A stretch of 64,000 nt of DNA from Pseudomonadota bacterium (GTDB taxonomy: Bacteria > Pseudomonadota > Gammaproteobacteria > Xanthomonadales > Xanthomonadaceae). The stretch spans positions 186,001-250,000 of the forward strand of contig JAKACT010000001.1 in the NCBI GenBank assembly GCA_021821195.1. The letters are read 5' to 3'. Positions 1-8,585 of the stretch are shown piece after piece (position 1 is the first letter of the stretch; each line of letters begins with the position of its first letter). The notes below the pieces were generated by a model, which was given only the letters and a program-made list of their open reading frames with translations, did no database searches and was not told the DNA's origin. A program made the position numbers and the translations under genes.

Positions 1-865
1 TGACGTCCGGCAAGATCACCAGGAACTCCTCGCCACCCCAGCGCGCGATGCATTCGCTCGGCCTCAGCAGGCGCGCGCAGCTCGCGGCCACGGCCCGCAG
101 CACACCGTCGCCGGCGGGGTGGCCGTGGGTGTCGTTGATGGCCTTGAAGCGATCCAGGTCGAGCATGACCAGCCCGGCGCTGCCGCCCCGGGCCAGCACA
201 TCGCGAAGCACGCGCTCGCCGAACAAGCGGCTGTGCACCCCGGTAAGCGGGTCGCGATGCAACTGCACCTCGATGCCGTCGCGCTCGGAGGCCAGCCGCC
301 GGATCTTCCCCGTGAGGCCGCGCTGCACGGGCAGCAGCACCACCAGCATGAGGCTGGCCGGCCCGAACGCCATGACCAGGTCCACCCCGCGCGGCGTCCC
401 CAGTTCCCCGGGGTGGGCCAGCAGGTAGACCAGCACCGGCGACGCCACCAGCAGCCAGCCGAACGCGGCGGCGACGTACGCGCGCCGCCCCGGCACGAAG
501 AGCATGAGCATCGCCATGAAGACGGCGAACAGCGACGATATCGGCGGCAGCGTGTCGATCAGCCGCAGGCCCGGCGACAGGCTTGCCTGCACCGTGTAGA
601 ACCACGCGGGCGCCATCAGCGCGAGGGCCGACAGGCACAGGGCGATGCGCGTGATGACACCCACCCATGCGGGCCGCAGCCACAGCGCGCAGAGGAGACC
701 GGCAAACAGCGCGCTGCCCACGGGCGGAATCACCCGATCCATCGGGCGATGGACCGGGCCGAGCCAGTGCATCGCCGTCGCGCAAACGCCCGCCAGCAAG
801 GCCAGCGAGAGCATCACCATCATGGCGACGCGGAGGTACTGGTCGTCTCGATCCTGCACGGGCAT
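1..865 (-). CDS. Membrane diguanylate cyclase, 3' end missing
   Basis: Predicted to make the second messenger c-di-GMP from two GTP at the inner membrane. I translated it from the reverse strand. The start ATG (863-865) is the first after an in-frame TAG, and the frame is open to the window edge, so the C-terminus is cut off. About five or six hydrophobic helices fill residues 12-185, followed by a GGDEF domain with the entry motif RDPLTGVHSR, the DLDRFKAINDTHGH substrate loop and GGEEF. The residues five places before GGEEF are RPSE, so the usual RxxD product-inhibition site is altered. The sensor region matches no family I recognise. It stands alone upstream of the RAYT. Catalytic activity is likely but the input signal is unknown. 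Confidence 0.9.
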   Translation of the reverse strand, partial: MPVQDRDDQYLRVAMMVMLSLALLAGVCATAMHWLGPVHRPMDRVIPPVGSALFAGLLCALWLRPAWVGVITRIALCLSALALMAPAWFYTVQASLSPGLRLIDTLPPISSLFAVFMAMLMLFVPGRRAYVAAAFGWLLVASPVLVYLLAHPGELGTPRGVDLVMAFGPASLMLVVLLPVQRGLTGKIRRLASERDGIEVQLHRDPLTGVHSRLFGERVLRDVLARGGSAGLVMLDLDRFKAINDTHGHPAGDGVLRAVAASCARLLRPSECIARWGGEEFLVILPDV

Positions 866-908
866 TCGGGGCTATATGGGAGTGGGCAGTATAGGGAACG
901 GGGCAATA

Positions 909-926
909 GGGACGGAGGGAATTAAG
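909..926. repeat. Half REP element upstream of the RAYT
   Basis: The 18-base string gggacggagggaattaag here is repeated exactly at 1729-1746, downstream of the transposase, where it forms one arm of a perfect palindrome. The RAYT gene is therefore bracketed by copies of its probable substrate repeat. Only one arm is present at this site. Confidence 0.7.
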
Positions 927-1014
927 CGATCCCCTACCCGCCAACCAGCATCCCGCCGATGTCGGCCGATGTTGCAGCAGCGAAGACTGCAAGCGTCCCG
1001 CCAAGGCCAGCGCG

Positions 1015-1755
1015 ATGCCCCGCCAAGCCAGAATCGAAGTGCCCGGTATTCCCATGCATGTCACCCAGCGAGGGGTGAACCGATGCGCGATCTTCCTCGA
1101 TGATGAGGATCGTCACCATTATCGACGCCTCTTGCGCGAGGCCTGCACGAACCACGACGTCCTCATCCATGCCTACGTGCTGATGGACAACCACGTGCAT
1201 CTGCTGGTGCATGCCGGGCAGACGGGCGCCGTGTCCCGTGCCATGCGCGCCGTCGGCCAGGCCTATGTGCAGGCGTTCAACCAACGCCACGGACGCATCG
1301 GCACGCTCTGGCAAGGACGCTTCAAATCCAGCCTGGTCGATTCCGATGCCTACGCCCTTCGCGTGATCCGCTACATCGAACTCAACCCGGTGCGTGCGGC
1401 GATGGTCGACACGCCCGAGGCGCATCGCTGGTCAAGCGTGCACATGCACCTTGGCCTCAGGCCAGACACCCTGATGACCCCGCATCCGCTTTACCTCTCC
1501 CTTGGCGACACGCCCACCGCACGCGCCAACGCCTATCGCACCTGGCTCATGTCCGGGTCGGACGACGAAGAACTCGCCCGAATCCGTACGCACATGGCGC
1601 AGGAGAAGGCGCTAGGCAATCCTCGCTTCCAGGCCATGCTGGCCAAGACATTGAATCGTCCCGTCGACCTCAAACCCCGCGGCCGCCCAACTCTTTCAAA
1701 AGGAGCTCAAAAGGGGACAGCTCAAAAGGGGACGGAGGGAATTAAGTGCGCTTAA
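1015..1755 (+). CDS. REP-associated tyrosine transposase (RAYT, IS200-like Y1 family)
   Basis: Single-strand DNA transposase of the Y1/HUH superfamily. RAYTs are linked with mobilisation of short palindromic repeats and do not carry IS ends. The HUH motif is H60-V61-H62 in LMDNHVHLLV. Candidate catalytic tyrosines lie in GQAYVQAFNQ (Y84) and VIRYIELNPVRA (Y120), both diagnostic for the family. The start fits the conserved MPRQARIEVPG N-terminus. The C-terminus is odd: the last 15 or so residues (KGAQKGTAQKGTEG) are translated from the flanking repeats and the stop codon sits inside the palindrome, so the original end has probably been overwritten. It lies between a diguanylate cyclase and a second RAYT remnant. 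Activity is uncertain because of the altered tail. Confidence 0.9.
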   Translation: MPRQARIEVPGIPMHVTQRGVNRCAIFLDDEDRHHYRRLLREACTNHDVLIHAYVLMDNHVHLLVHAGQTGAVSRAMRAVGQAYVQAFNQRHGRIGTLWQGRFKSSLVDSDAYALRVIRYIELNPVRAAMVDTPEAHRWSSVHMHLGLRPDTLMTPHPLYLSLGDTPTARANAYRTWLMSGSDDEELARIRTHMAQEKALGNPRFQAMLAKTLNRPVDLKPRGRPTLSKGAQKGTAQKGTEGIKCA

Positions 1756-1819
1756 TTCCCTCCGTCCCCTTTTGCTCGCAGAGGGAATTAAGTGCGCTTA
1801 ATTCCCTCCGTCCCCTTTT
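1724..1819. repeat. Tandem REP palindromes next to the RAYT
   Basis: A perfect inverted repeat has 23-base arms at 1724-1746 and 1751-1773 with a tgcg loop. A second copy follows with a shortened left arm (1781-1792), the same tgcg loop and a full right arm (1797-1819). The two share a 46-base tandem unit (1735-1780 and 1781-1826). Partial units (ctcaaaagggga) precede them inside the 3' end of the RAYT frame. These are typical RAYT-associated REP elements. As RNA they would also form very stable hairpins after the RAYT stop. Confidence 0.85.
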
Positions 1820-1820
1820 G

Positions 1821-1950
1821 CTCGGCCTCTACCTGCAACAACAACGCGCCTACGGCCGCGACAACTTCCGCGCGATGGTCCAAGCCAAAACCCAACGGCT
1901 TGCCGGCGTGAGGCCCGCGCACCGACGGGCCAAGGCAAAATCAATCACTG
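1821..1950 (+). pseudogene. C-terminal remnant of a second RAYT
   Basis: This stretch encodes YLQQQRAYGRDNFRAMV followed by KTQRLAGVRPAHRR. That matches the usual C-terminal end of RAYT proteins, and it lines up with MAQEKALGNPRFQAML near the end of the intact neighbour. No N-terminal part or start codon is present. The fragment is joined directly to the REP palindromes on its left. It is probably what remains of a second copy, or the displaced original C-terminus of the neighbouring gene after repeat insertion. Confidence 0.6.
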
Positions 1951-1955
1951 AAGGG

Positions 1956-1979
1956 ATAAGTGAACCTGACCCCGTTTTT
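1956..1979. repeat. Short dispersed-repeat-like element
   Basis: The string aagtgaacctgaccccgttt, ending in a T run, resembles a second class of short repeat that I associate with RAYT-rich genomes. Only one copy is visible in this window, so repeat status rests on memory of the motif and not on the sequence here. Confidence 0.35.
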
Positions 1980-2000
1980 GGCGCGGCTTTTTGAAGGGTT

Positions 2001-2651
2001 TCAAAATAGATACGCCTCGCGCGTATAGATTGGATCCGTGAACTCCGCCCCTAATTCCCGCAAGCCATTCCGAACCCTGGCTGTAAGTCCCGTACCGGTT
2101 GGCGAATCGACCAATCGACGCCAGTTATCCGGATAGTTCTGACGAAGCACGAACAAGCCGAATGCAGTGGCATTCCACGCACGACGACAGCCAACCCTAA
2201 TCTGTGAATCATGTCCGAAGTGCACGTGTGCCAAAGGATGCGCACGATGGTCAAATCCGTTTGGATCGTAGTCGTAACGAATTGGGACGACGTGTTCTCG
2301 TCTTTCTGCGGTTAGAAGATGCAATTCGTATCGCTCACTAAAATCAGACGAATATGCATCAGATCCAGAAATCCCTTGCTCAGCCGCGAACACGTGGCGC
2401 GGCTTAACGTCAAGCGGGCACGGGACATACGAATATGACGGCCGTTCGCCTTCTACGAAGACCAGAAGCGAATGGTCTTCGAGCCGGTAGGAGTACCAAC
2501 CCTTCTCGTTCAGCTTTCGCCACTGCTCGAGGTAGGACAGGGGCCGGACCTCGACGGGTTCTGGCGGATCGTTCGGCCCAACTTCGGCGCGCAAACCGCT
2601 TTCCCGAAAATAGCCGGACAGGCGTGCTGCTTGTGGCGAAAGCGCGACCAC
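2001..2651 (-). CDS. DUF2290-like protein paired with a helicase
   Basis: A 216-residue soluble protein without signal peptide or membrane segments. The stretch HPLAHVHFGHDSQIRVGCRR with the following FVLRQNYPDNW (about residues 137-176) resembles the conserved core of DUF2290 proteins, whose function is unknown to me. The GTG start shares its G with the TAG stop of the upstream helicase gene (one-base overlap), so the two are almost certainly co-transcribed and translationally coupled. Base composition is clearly lower in GC than the flanking genes and codon use is less biased, which points to acquisition by transfer. No nuclease motif is obvious to me. The family call is tentative; the pairing with the helicase is firm. 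Confidence 0.6.
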   Translation of the reverse strand: MVALSPQAARLSGYFRESGLRAEVGPNDPPEPVEVRPLSYLEQWRKLNEKGWYSYRLEDHSLLVFVEGERPSYSYVPCPLDVKPRHVFAAEQGISGSDAYSSDFSERYELHLLTAERREHVVPIRYDYDPNGFDHRAHPLAHVHFGHDSQIRVGCRRAWNATAFGLFVLRQNYPDNWRRLVDSPTGTGLTARVRNGLRELGAEFTDPIYTREAYLF

Positions 2652-4774
2652 TATTTTCTCTTGGCACCGGTCCGTTTAGCGCGACGTTTTTTTACTTGAG
2701 CGATTTCTTCCAAGCGTTTCCTGAGGAAGCTCTCGTACTCTTCAGCGCTAAGTGCATCTTCGAGTTCGTCAAGTGACCTTTCAACATCAGCGACTCGATC
2801 GTCACGCAAGTCGCGACGCATCACGCTTAACTCATCCGGCCCCGGGTAGGTGAAGCGCAACTTCGGCGAATTTGCCAGTGCGTTCTCGATTTCGCTGGCG
2901 AATGAGGCCGCTGGCGCGCCCATCCCACTCACGCGCAGCCATCCTTTCGCCCTCGTCATTGCCGTAAAAGCGATGTTGCGATTTCGAATAGCTTTTCGCG
3001 CAAATACAGCATCGATGCCAACAATAAAGACGACGAAACCTTCGTTCCCCTTCGCCTTATAAACGGTAGAGAAGGTGACCTTCCCAGCTTCACTAAAGTC
3101 GCGAACTCCGTAAGAATCGGACTGCAGATCATTAACCTCGATTCCCGCTTTTCTCAGGCTTGAGCTAATCGCAGAGAAGTAGACCTTCGAATTGAGATCG
3201 TCCGCAGATATAACCAAGATATCCTCAGGTAGCAGCCCTTCCTTCTGGACATCATTGATGATCTGCGTCGATATCCAATCGACCTCTGAGGGCAGATCCT
3301 CGAAGCTCTTTGCTACAACAATTTCTCGCCGGTCGACGTTTGTTGAAATCGAGCTAGGTGAGTTCTCCGCGGGTCGCCGAATCACTACCGCTTCACCTTG
3401 CTGTAGAGGACCTCGCTCCACCACGTAACCCAAGTCTTCCCAGTGGTCTTCGTCCTCTGGGAGCTGGACGATCTTCGGGCCGTAGAGCCCAAGGCCGATC
3501 GCGTGCGCACACACCAGGACTTCGAGAGGATTTCGATAGCACTTATGAAGTACTACATCTTCCTCAAACTGTGCTAATGGCTCGCCGTATTCATCCACGC
3601 CGAAGATTGTCGCGACACTTGGCGTCTCTACTTGAAATATTGTTTGCAGCTCGTCATAAGCGAGCACGATTCGCCCATTCTTGGCGAGCTTTAGCGCCAA
3701 CTGCATAAAACTAGGGGCAAAATCCTGCCCCTCATCTACAAAAATGTAGTCGTAGGTGGGTTTGATTTCTTGGCGTCCGAGCAAGTCCTTACAGGCGAAA
3801 TCAAAGGCGGCCTTCGACGAACTTGAGGCCTCACCGTAAGTCATTGGTCTAACGCCAAGAGTTCGACAAGCGTTGTAGTAGAGTCCGGGTGTCGTTTGGC
3901 CGCCCCAGGCATGCAGGACCTGCAGCTTTTCCCAATCCGGGTCACTCTCATCAAACTGCCGATAGAACCTTGTAATTAAGCGCTTTACATGCTGATAAAG
4001 GCTTTTTGTGTAAAACGTGTACGCAATACGAGCCTCGGGATCACGCAGATGCGTTAGCGCCGCCTTCATCGCGAGCACGACTGTCTTGCCGGAGCCAGCA
4101 AGACCACGAATGCGCTGCGGGCCATTTAGCGGCGCTAAATATCCAAGCTTTTGGTCTTTGTCGAAGCGCCTTATTTCCGCTTCGAGCGCCGAAACAAGTG
4201 CAGCCTTAGAGTTAGAAGCGCGCCCTTTCAGATTTCGATCGCGCGGCTTCAGAAGGCCTTTGGCACCTTCTACGACCGAGGCAATCTCGCGGACCAGCTC
4301 GTCTGCCAATCCGACTGCCCGCTTCTCGCCAAAGAAATCGATTAGCGCGTCGGCACCCTGCAGTATTTCGATGTCTTCAAGTTCAACCTTCTCCGTCAAT
4401 TCGTCGCTCGTAAATACAGCAACAGAAACTGGAAAGCGAAGATTGCCGAGACCTTTGACGAGAGCCTTCGACTTAACAAGCCGGGAGAATATCAGCGAAA
4501 AAGCGCGCTGAGCGGAAATCCCTGCCTCAGCGACGTCGTCTAATTCCGAAATAGATGTTGTGTTGAAGGGAGTTAGCAATACAACGCCATGATTGGCGGA
4601 AATAACTAACGCGCCAGCAACGACGACCTCTTCATCTTCGCGGTAGAGAGGAAAACCTGCATAGACGATGGCCGCCTGCAACCCGAGTTCGTCTGCGTGA
4701 ACCTCGAGAGTATTTAGCAGAGCCAGCGTTGCTGGATCGGAGCGAAATAGCTGCTTCCGGTAGTTGCATTCCAT
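2651..4774 (-). CDS. Superfamily I DNA/RNA helicase (UvrD/Rep-like)
   Basis: ATP-dependent helicase or translocase of 707 residues. Motif I is GLAGSGKT (224-231), motif II is DEGQD (347-351), motif III is LAYDELQTIF (371-380), motif IV is KCYRNP (411-416), and a motif VI-like NRNIAFTAMTRAKG lies near residue 620. About 200 residues precede the ATPase core and match nothing I know. The C-terminus is charged and lysine-rich (QVKKRRAKR). It resembles the stand-alone SF1 helicases of COG3972 more than UvrD itself, which is longer and differently organised. It is AT-richer than its surroundings and forms a two-gene unit with the DUF2290-like gene. A role in phage or plasmid defence is inference from composition and context only. 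Confidence 0.85.
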   Translation of the reverse strand: MECNYRKQLFRSDPATLALLNTLEVHADELGLQAAIVYAGFPLYREDEEVVVAGALVISANHGVVLLTPFNTTSISELDDVAEAGISAQRAFSLIFSRLVKSKALVKGLGNLRFPVSVAVFTSDELTEKVELEDIEILQGADALIDFFGEKRAVGLADELVREIASVVEGAKGLLKPRDRNLKGRASNSKAALVSALEAEIRRFDKDQKLGYLAPLNGPQRIRGLAGSGKTVVLAMKAALTHLRDPEARIAYTFYTKSLYQHVKRLITRFYRQFDESDPDWEKLQVLHAWGGQTTPGLYYNACRTLGVRPMTYGEASSSSKAAFDFACKDLLGRQEIKPTYDYIFVDEGQDFAPSFMQLALKLAKNGRIVLAYDELQTIFQVETPSVATIFGVDEYGEPLAQFEEDVVLHKCYRNPLEVLVCAHAIGLGLYGPKIVQLPEDEDHWEDLGYVVERGPLQQGEAVVIRRPAENSPSSISTNVDRREIVVAKSFEDLPSEVDWISTQIINDVQKEGLLPEDILVISADDLNSKVYFSAISSSLRKAGIEVNDLQSDSYGVRDFSEAGKVTFSTVYKAKGNEGFVVFIVGIDAVFARKAIRNRNIAFTAMTRAKGWLRVSGMGAPAASFASEIENALANSPKLRFTYPGPDELSVMRRDLRDDRVADVERSLDELEDALSAEEYESFLRKRLEEIAQVKKRRAKRTGAKRK

Positions 4775-4815
4775 CAGTCAGAATTCCATTTATTGTCGAT
4801 TCGTAGCGCGCTTAG

Positions 4816-7800
4816 TCACATATTCCGCCTGTACTCCCCACCCACATCGTACAACGCATGCGAGATCTGCCCGAGGCTGTGAGTTTTTACCGCCTCCATG
4901 AGGGAAGCGAACACATTCCGCCGCTCCCGCGCCGCCGCCTGTAGCGGCTTCAACCCCTCGCCCGCAAACCCGTTGCGGTTGCCCTGGTACCCCGCCACGT
5001 TCGCAATCTGCTGCCCCTTCTCCTCTTCCGTGGATCGGATCAGCTCGATCTCGGTGACGATATCGCCGCCGTGTTCCTTGGGCAGGAAAGTGTTGACACC
5101 CACCAGCGGCAGGCTGCCGTCGTGCTTCTTGTGCTCGTAGTACAGGCTTTCTTCCTGGATCTTGCCGCGCTGGTACATGGTGTCCATGGCGCCGAGCACG
5201 CCGCCGCGCTCGCTGATGGCCTCGAACTCCTTGTAGACCGCCTCTTCCACGATGTCGGTCAGCTTGTCGACGATGAAGCTGCCCTGCCACGGGTTCTCGC
5301 AGAAGTTCAGCCCCAGCTCCTTGTTGATGATCATCTGGATGGCCACGGCGCGGCGCACGCTTTCTTCGGTGGGCGTGGTGATGGCTTCGTCGTAGGCGTT
5401 GGTGTGCAGGCTGTTGCAGTTGTCGAACAGCGCGTACAGGGCCTGCAGCGTGGTGCGGATGTCGTTGAACTGGATCTCCTGCGCGTGCAGGGAGCGGCCG
5501 CTGGTCTGGATGTGGTACTTCATCATCTGGCTGCGCGCGGACGCGCCGTAGCGCTCGCGCATGGCGCGGGCCCAGATGCGGCGGGCCACGCGGCCGATGA
5601 CGGTGTACTCCGGGTCCATGCCGTTGCTGAAGAAGAAGCTCAGGTTGGGCGCGAAGTCGTCGATCTTCATCCCGCGCGCCAGGTAGTACTCCACGATGGT
5701 GAAGCCGTTGGACAGGGTGAAGGCCAGCTGGCTGATCGGGTTCGCCCCGGCTTCGGCGATGTGGTAGCCGGAGATGGACACCGAGTAGAAGTTGCGGACG
5801 GCGTGGTCCACGAAGTACTGCTGGATGTCGCCCATCATGCGCAGGGCGAACTCGGTGCTGAAGATGCAGGTGTTCTGCGCCTGGTCCTCCTTCAGGATGT
5901 CGGCCTGCACGGTGCCGCGCACGGTCTTCAGCGTCTGCGCCTTGATGCGGGCGTAGGTCTCGGCGTCCACCAGCTGGTCGCCGGACACGCCCAGCAGGCC
6001 CAGGCCCAGCCCGTTGTTGCCCTGCGGCAGCTCGCCTTCGTAGCGCGGGCGTCGTCTTTTACCAGACGCGTCGCCTTCGAACAGGGCGTCGATCTTCTGT
6101 TGCGCCTCTGCCCAGCGCGCCGGGTCGGCCTTCAGGTATTGCTCCACCTGCTGGTCGATGGCGGTGTTCATGAACATCGCCAGGATGATCGGCGCCGGGC
6201 CGTTGATGGTCATCGACACGCTGGTGGTGGGCGCGCACAGGTCGAAGCCGGAGTACAGCTTCTTCATGTCGTCCAGCGTGGGCACGTTGACGCCGGAGTT
6301 GCCGATCTTGCCGTAGATGTCCGGGCGCGGCGCCGGGTCTTCGCCGTACAGGGTCACGCTGTCGAAGGCGGTGGACAGGCGCGCGGCCGGCTGGCCCAGG
6401 CTGAGGTAGTGGAAGCGGCGGTTGGTGCGCTCCGGCGTGCCCTCGCCCGCGAACATGCGGATGGGGTCCTCGCCGGTACGGCGGTACGGGTACACGCCGC
6501 CGGTGTAGGGGTAGTAGCCCGGCAGGTTCTCCTTCTGCAGGAACACCAGCAGCTCGCCCCAGGCCTTGTAGGTGGGCGCGGCGATCTTGGGGATCTGCTG
6601 GTGGCTGAGCGACTCGCGGTAGTTCTCCACCCGGATGGTCTTGTCGCGCACCTGGTATTCGTTCACCGGATCAACGATCGACTTCAGGCGCGCCGGCCAG
6701 TCGCGCAGCAGGCGCAGGGCGTCGGAATCCAGCGACTGGATGGCGTCGTTGTAGCGCTGACGCAGGGTCTTCAGGCTGCGGTCGTCGCCCTCGGTGAGGA
6801 CTTCGGCCGGGTACAGGTCCAGCGCCTTGGGCAGCGCGGCATCGCCCAGCTCCTTCAGCGCGTCCCACAGGGACTGCGCGCGGTCGGCGATCTCCGCCTG
6901 CGATTCGATGCGGGCGTTGATGCTGCGGCCCTGCTCGGCGATCTCGGCCAGGTAACGCACGCGGTTCCCGGGGATGAGGACGGTGGCGCGGGGTTCGCGC
7001 AGCGAAATGGTGTCAGGGACAACTTTCGCGAAGAGGGTGCTGCCGGTGCGATCGGTGCCGGGAAATTGTCCCTGACACCATTTCGCGTCGAGCAGGCGGC
7101 ACAGGTTGGCGAACATCCAGTTCAGGCCGGGGTCGTTGAACTGGCTCGCAATCGTCGGATAGACCGGCACGTCCTCATCCCTGGTCTGGAACGCCACGCG
7201 GTTGCGCTTCCATTGCTTGCGCACGTCGCGCAGGGCGTCTTCGGCGCCGCGCTTGTCGAACTTGTTGAGGACGACGAGTTCGGCGTAGTCCAGCATGTCG
7301 ATCTTTTCCAGCTGGCTGGGCGCGCCGAAGTCGCTGGTCATCACGTACATGGGGAAATCGACCAGGTCGACGATCTCCGAATCGCTCTGGCCGATGCCGG
7401 CGGTTTCGACGATGACCAGGTCATAGCCCAGCGACTTCAGGAAGGCGATGCAGTCCTGCAGCACCACGTTGGTGGCCATGTGCTGGCGGCGGGTGGCCAT
7501 GGAACGCATGAACACGCGCGGGCTGCGCAGCGTGTTCATGCGGATGCGGTCGCCCAGCAGCGCGCCGCCGGTGCGGCGGCGGGTGGGGTCCACGCTGACC
7601 ACGGCGATGTGCATGTCGGGAAAGTTGGCCAGGAAGCGGTTCAGCAGCTCGTCGGTGACCGACGACTTGCCGGCGCCGCCGGTGCCGGTGATGCCCACCA
7701 CGGGGGTCTTGCCGCCGGCCAGCTGCCATTCCTTGCGCAGGTGGGCCAGCGTGCCTTCGTCCAGCGCCTGCTCCTCGATGGCGGAGAGCATGCGGCCGAT

Positions 7801-8322
7801 CTCGATCTCGTTGTCGAACGCGACCTTGTGCGGCGTCTCCACCGGCAGGCGGCCGGCTTCGGCGCGCTTGACCACGTCCTCGATCATCGCCACCAGCCCC
7901 ATGTGCATGCCGTCGTTGGGGTGGTAGATGCGCTCGACGCCGTAGGCCTCCAGCTCGCGGATTTCCTCCGGGGTGATGGTGCCGCCGCCACCGGCGAACA
8001 CGCGGATGTGCGCGGCGTCGCGCTGCTTCAGCATGTCCACCATGTACTTCAGGTATTCCACGTGGCCGCCCTGGTAGGACGACAGCGCGATGGCGTCGGC
8101 GTCTTCCTGCAGCGCCGCGCGCACCACGTCCTCGACGCTGCGGTTGTGGCCCAAGTGGATCACTTCCGCGCCCTGCGACTGGATCAGCCGGCGCATGATG
8201 TTGATGGCGGCGTCGTGGCCGTCGAACAGGCTGGCGGCGGTGACGAAGCGCAGCGGCGTGCGGTTTTCGTCAAGCGCGGTGGGCTGCTGCTGTTCGGGAA
8301 GGTTGGCGGCGGGGGTGCTCAT
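4816..8322 (-). CDS. icmF: Fused isobutyryl-CoA mutase with G-protein chaperone
   Basis: Adenosylcobalamin-dependent acyl-CoA mutase that interconverts isobutyryl-CoA and n-butyryl-CoA and carries its own MeaB-type GTPase repair chaperone. Domains in order: B12-binding (residues 24-150, DGHDAA at 34-39, [15 protein letters not shown]); MeaI GTPase (P-loop GTGGAGKS at 213-220, [26 protein letters not shown] at 353-356); then linker and the mutase barrel ([14 protein letters not shown] to the C-terminus). I chose the ATG at 8320-8322 because the longer frame adds 38 low-complexity residues. At 1168 residues it is somewhat longer than the roughly 1,090 expected. Part of the excess is residues 413-441, which are encoded by a REP-type palindrome. 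It is divergent from ldh, fitting branched-chain acyl-CoA metabolism. Confidence 0.92.
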   Translation of the reverse strand: MSTPAANLPEQQQPTALDENRTPLRFVTAASLFDGHDAAINIMRRLIQSQGAEVIHLGHNRSVEDVVRAALQEDADAIALSSYQGGHVEYLKYMVDMLKQRDAAHIRVFAGGGGTITPEEIRELEAYGVERIYHPNDGMHMGLVAMIEDVVKRAEAGRLPVETPHKVAFDNEIEIGRMLSAIEEQALDEGTLAHLRKEWQLAGGKTPVVGITGTGGAGKSSVTDELLNRFLANFPDMHIAVVSVDPTRRRTGGALLGDRIRMNTLRSPRVFMRSMATRRQHMATNVVLQDCIAFLKSLGYDLVIVETAGIGQSDSEIVDLVDFPMYVMTSDFGAPSQLEKIDMLDYAELVVLNKFDKRGAEDALRDVRKQWKRNRVAFQTRDEDVPVYPTIASQFNDPGLNWMFANLCRLLDAKWCQGQFPGTDRTGSTLFAKVVPDTISLREPRATVLIPGNRVRYLAEIAEQGRSINARIESQAEIADRAQSLWDALKELGDAALPKALDLYPAEVLTEGDDRSLKTLRQRYNDAIQSLDSDALRLLRDWPARLKSIVDPVNEYQVRDKTIRVENYRESLSHQQIPKIAAPTYKAWGELLVFLQKENLPGYYPYTGGVYPYRRTGEDPIRMFAGEGTPERTNRRFHYLSLGQPAARLSTAFDSVTLYGEDPAPRPDIYGKIGNSGVNVPTLDDMKKLYSGFDLCAPTTSVSMTINGPAPIILAMFMNTAIDQQVEQYLKADPARWAEAQQKIDALFEGDASGKRRRPRYEGELPQGNNGLGLGLLGVSGDQLVDAETYARIKAQTLKTVRGTVQADILKEDQAQNTCIFSTEFALRMMGDIQQYFVDHAVRNFYSVSISGYHIAEAGANPISQLAFTLSNGFTIVEYYLARGMKIDDFAPNLSFFFSNGMDPEYTVIGRVARRIWARAMRERYGASARSQMMKYHIQTSGRSLHAQEIQFNDIRTTLQALYALFDNCNSLHTNAYDEAITTPTEESVRRAVAIQMIINKELGLNFCENPWQGSFIVDKLTDIVEEAVYKEFEAISERGGVLGAMDTMYQRGKIQEESLYYEHKKHDGSLPLVGVNTFLPKEHGGDIVTEIELIRSTEEEKGQQIANVAGYQGNRNGFAGEGLKPLQAAARERRNVFASLMEAVKTHSLGQISHALYDVGGEYRRNM
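7002..7086. repeat. REP-type inverted pair inside the icmF coding sequence
   Basis: Perfect 21-base inverted arms (7002-7022 and 7066-7086, core ggtgtcagggac) flank a 43-base centre. Each arm also begins and ends with gcgaaa/tttcgc-like ends, so this looks like two head-to-head REP units. It encodes residues 413-441 of IcmF, in the linker between the GTPase and the mutase barrel, without breaking the frame. Confidence 0.75.
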
Positions 8323-8585
8323 CGCTCGAATCCACGGGTGTTCGGGTAATCGGCGATTGTAACGCGGGGTCCCACCTCGCCCCGGCCCGCCCTGTGCGTG
8401 GCTGCGCGGCGCCTGCAGGCGCTGCCAATCCGCCATACCTGCCCGTATGCCGGCCCCGTTCCAGAGAATGGCCTAAAATATCCGGCTGTGACGGGGGGTT
8501 CACCCGGCCACGGTCAACATATCCGCTTCCATCCCCATAGCCACCGGTTCCGTTGTTCGCGGCGGATCCGGCCGGAGTTATTGCA
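8323..8585. other. Divergent spacer between icmF and ldh
   Basis: This 263-base region must hold both divergent promoters. On the + strand a TAAAAT near 8473 could be a -10 for ldh, about 110 bases from its start, but no convincing -35 is visible. The RBS of ldh is ggag at 8574-8577. No coding sequence or strong hairpin is seen. Confidence 0.4.

Noticed and set aside
1724-1826. CRISPR-like array at the tandem palindromes
   Set aside because: There are only two units with no unique spacers, and no cas genes. The palindromes are RAYT-type REPs.
8199-8223. DGHDAA instead of DxHxxG in the B12-binding domain of IcmF
   Set aside because: To my knowledge the IcmF family itself carries this variant of the cobalamin motif, so it is not a lesion.
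5071-8349. A 1,092-codon open frame on the + strand opposite icmF
   Set aside because: It is the antisense shadow of a GC-rich gene: histidine/glutamine/valine-rich composition, no domain signatures, and a well-supported gene on the other strand. The same applies to the long antisense frames opposite the receptors, sucA, lpdA and pbpC.
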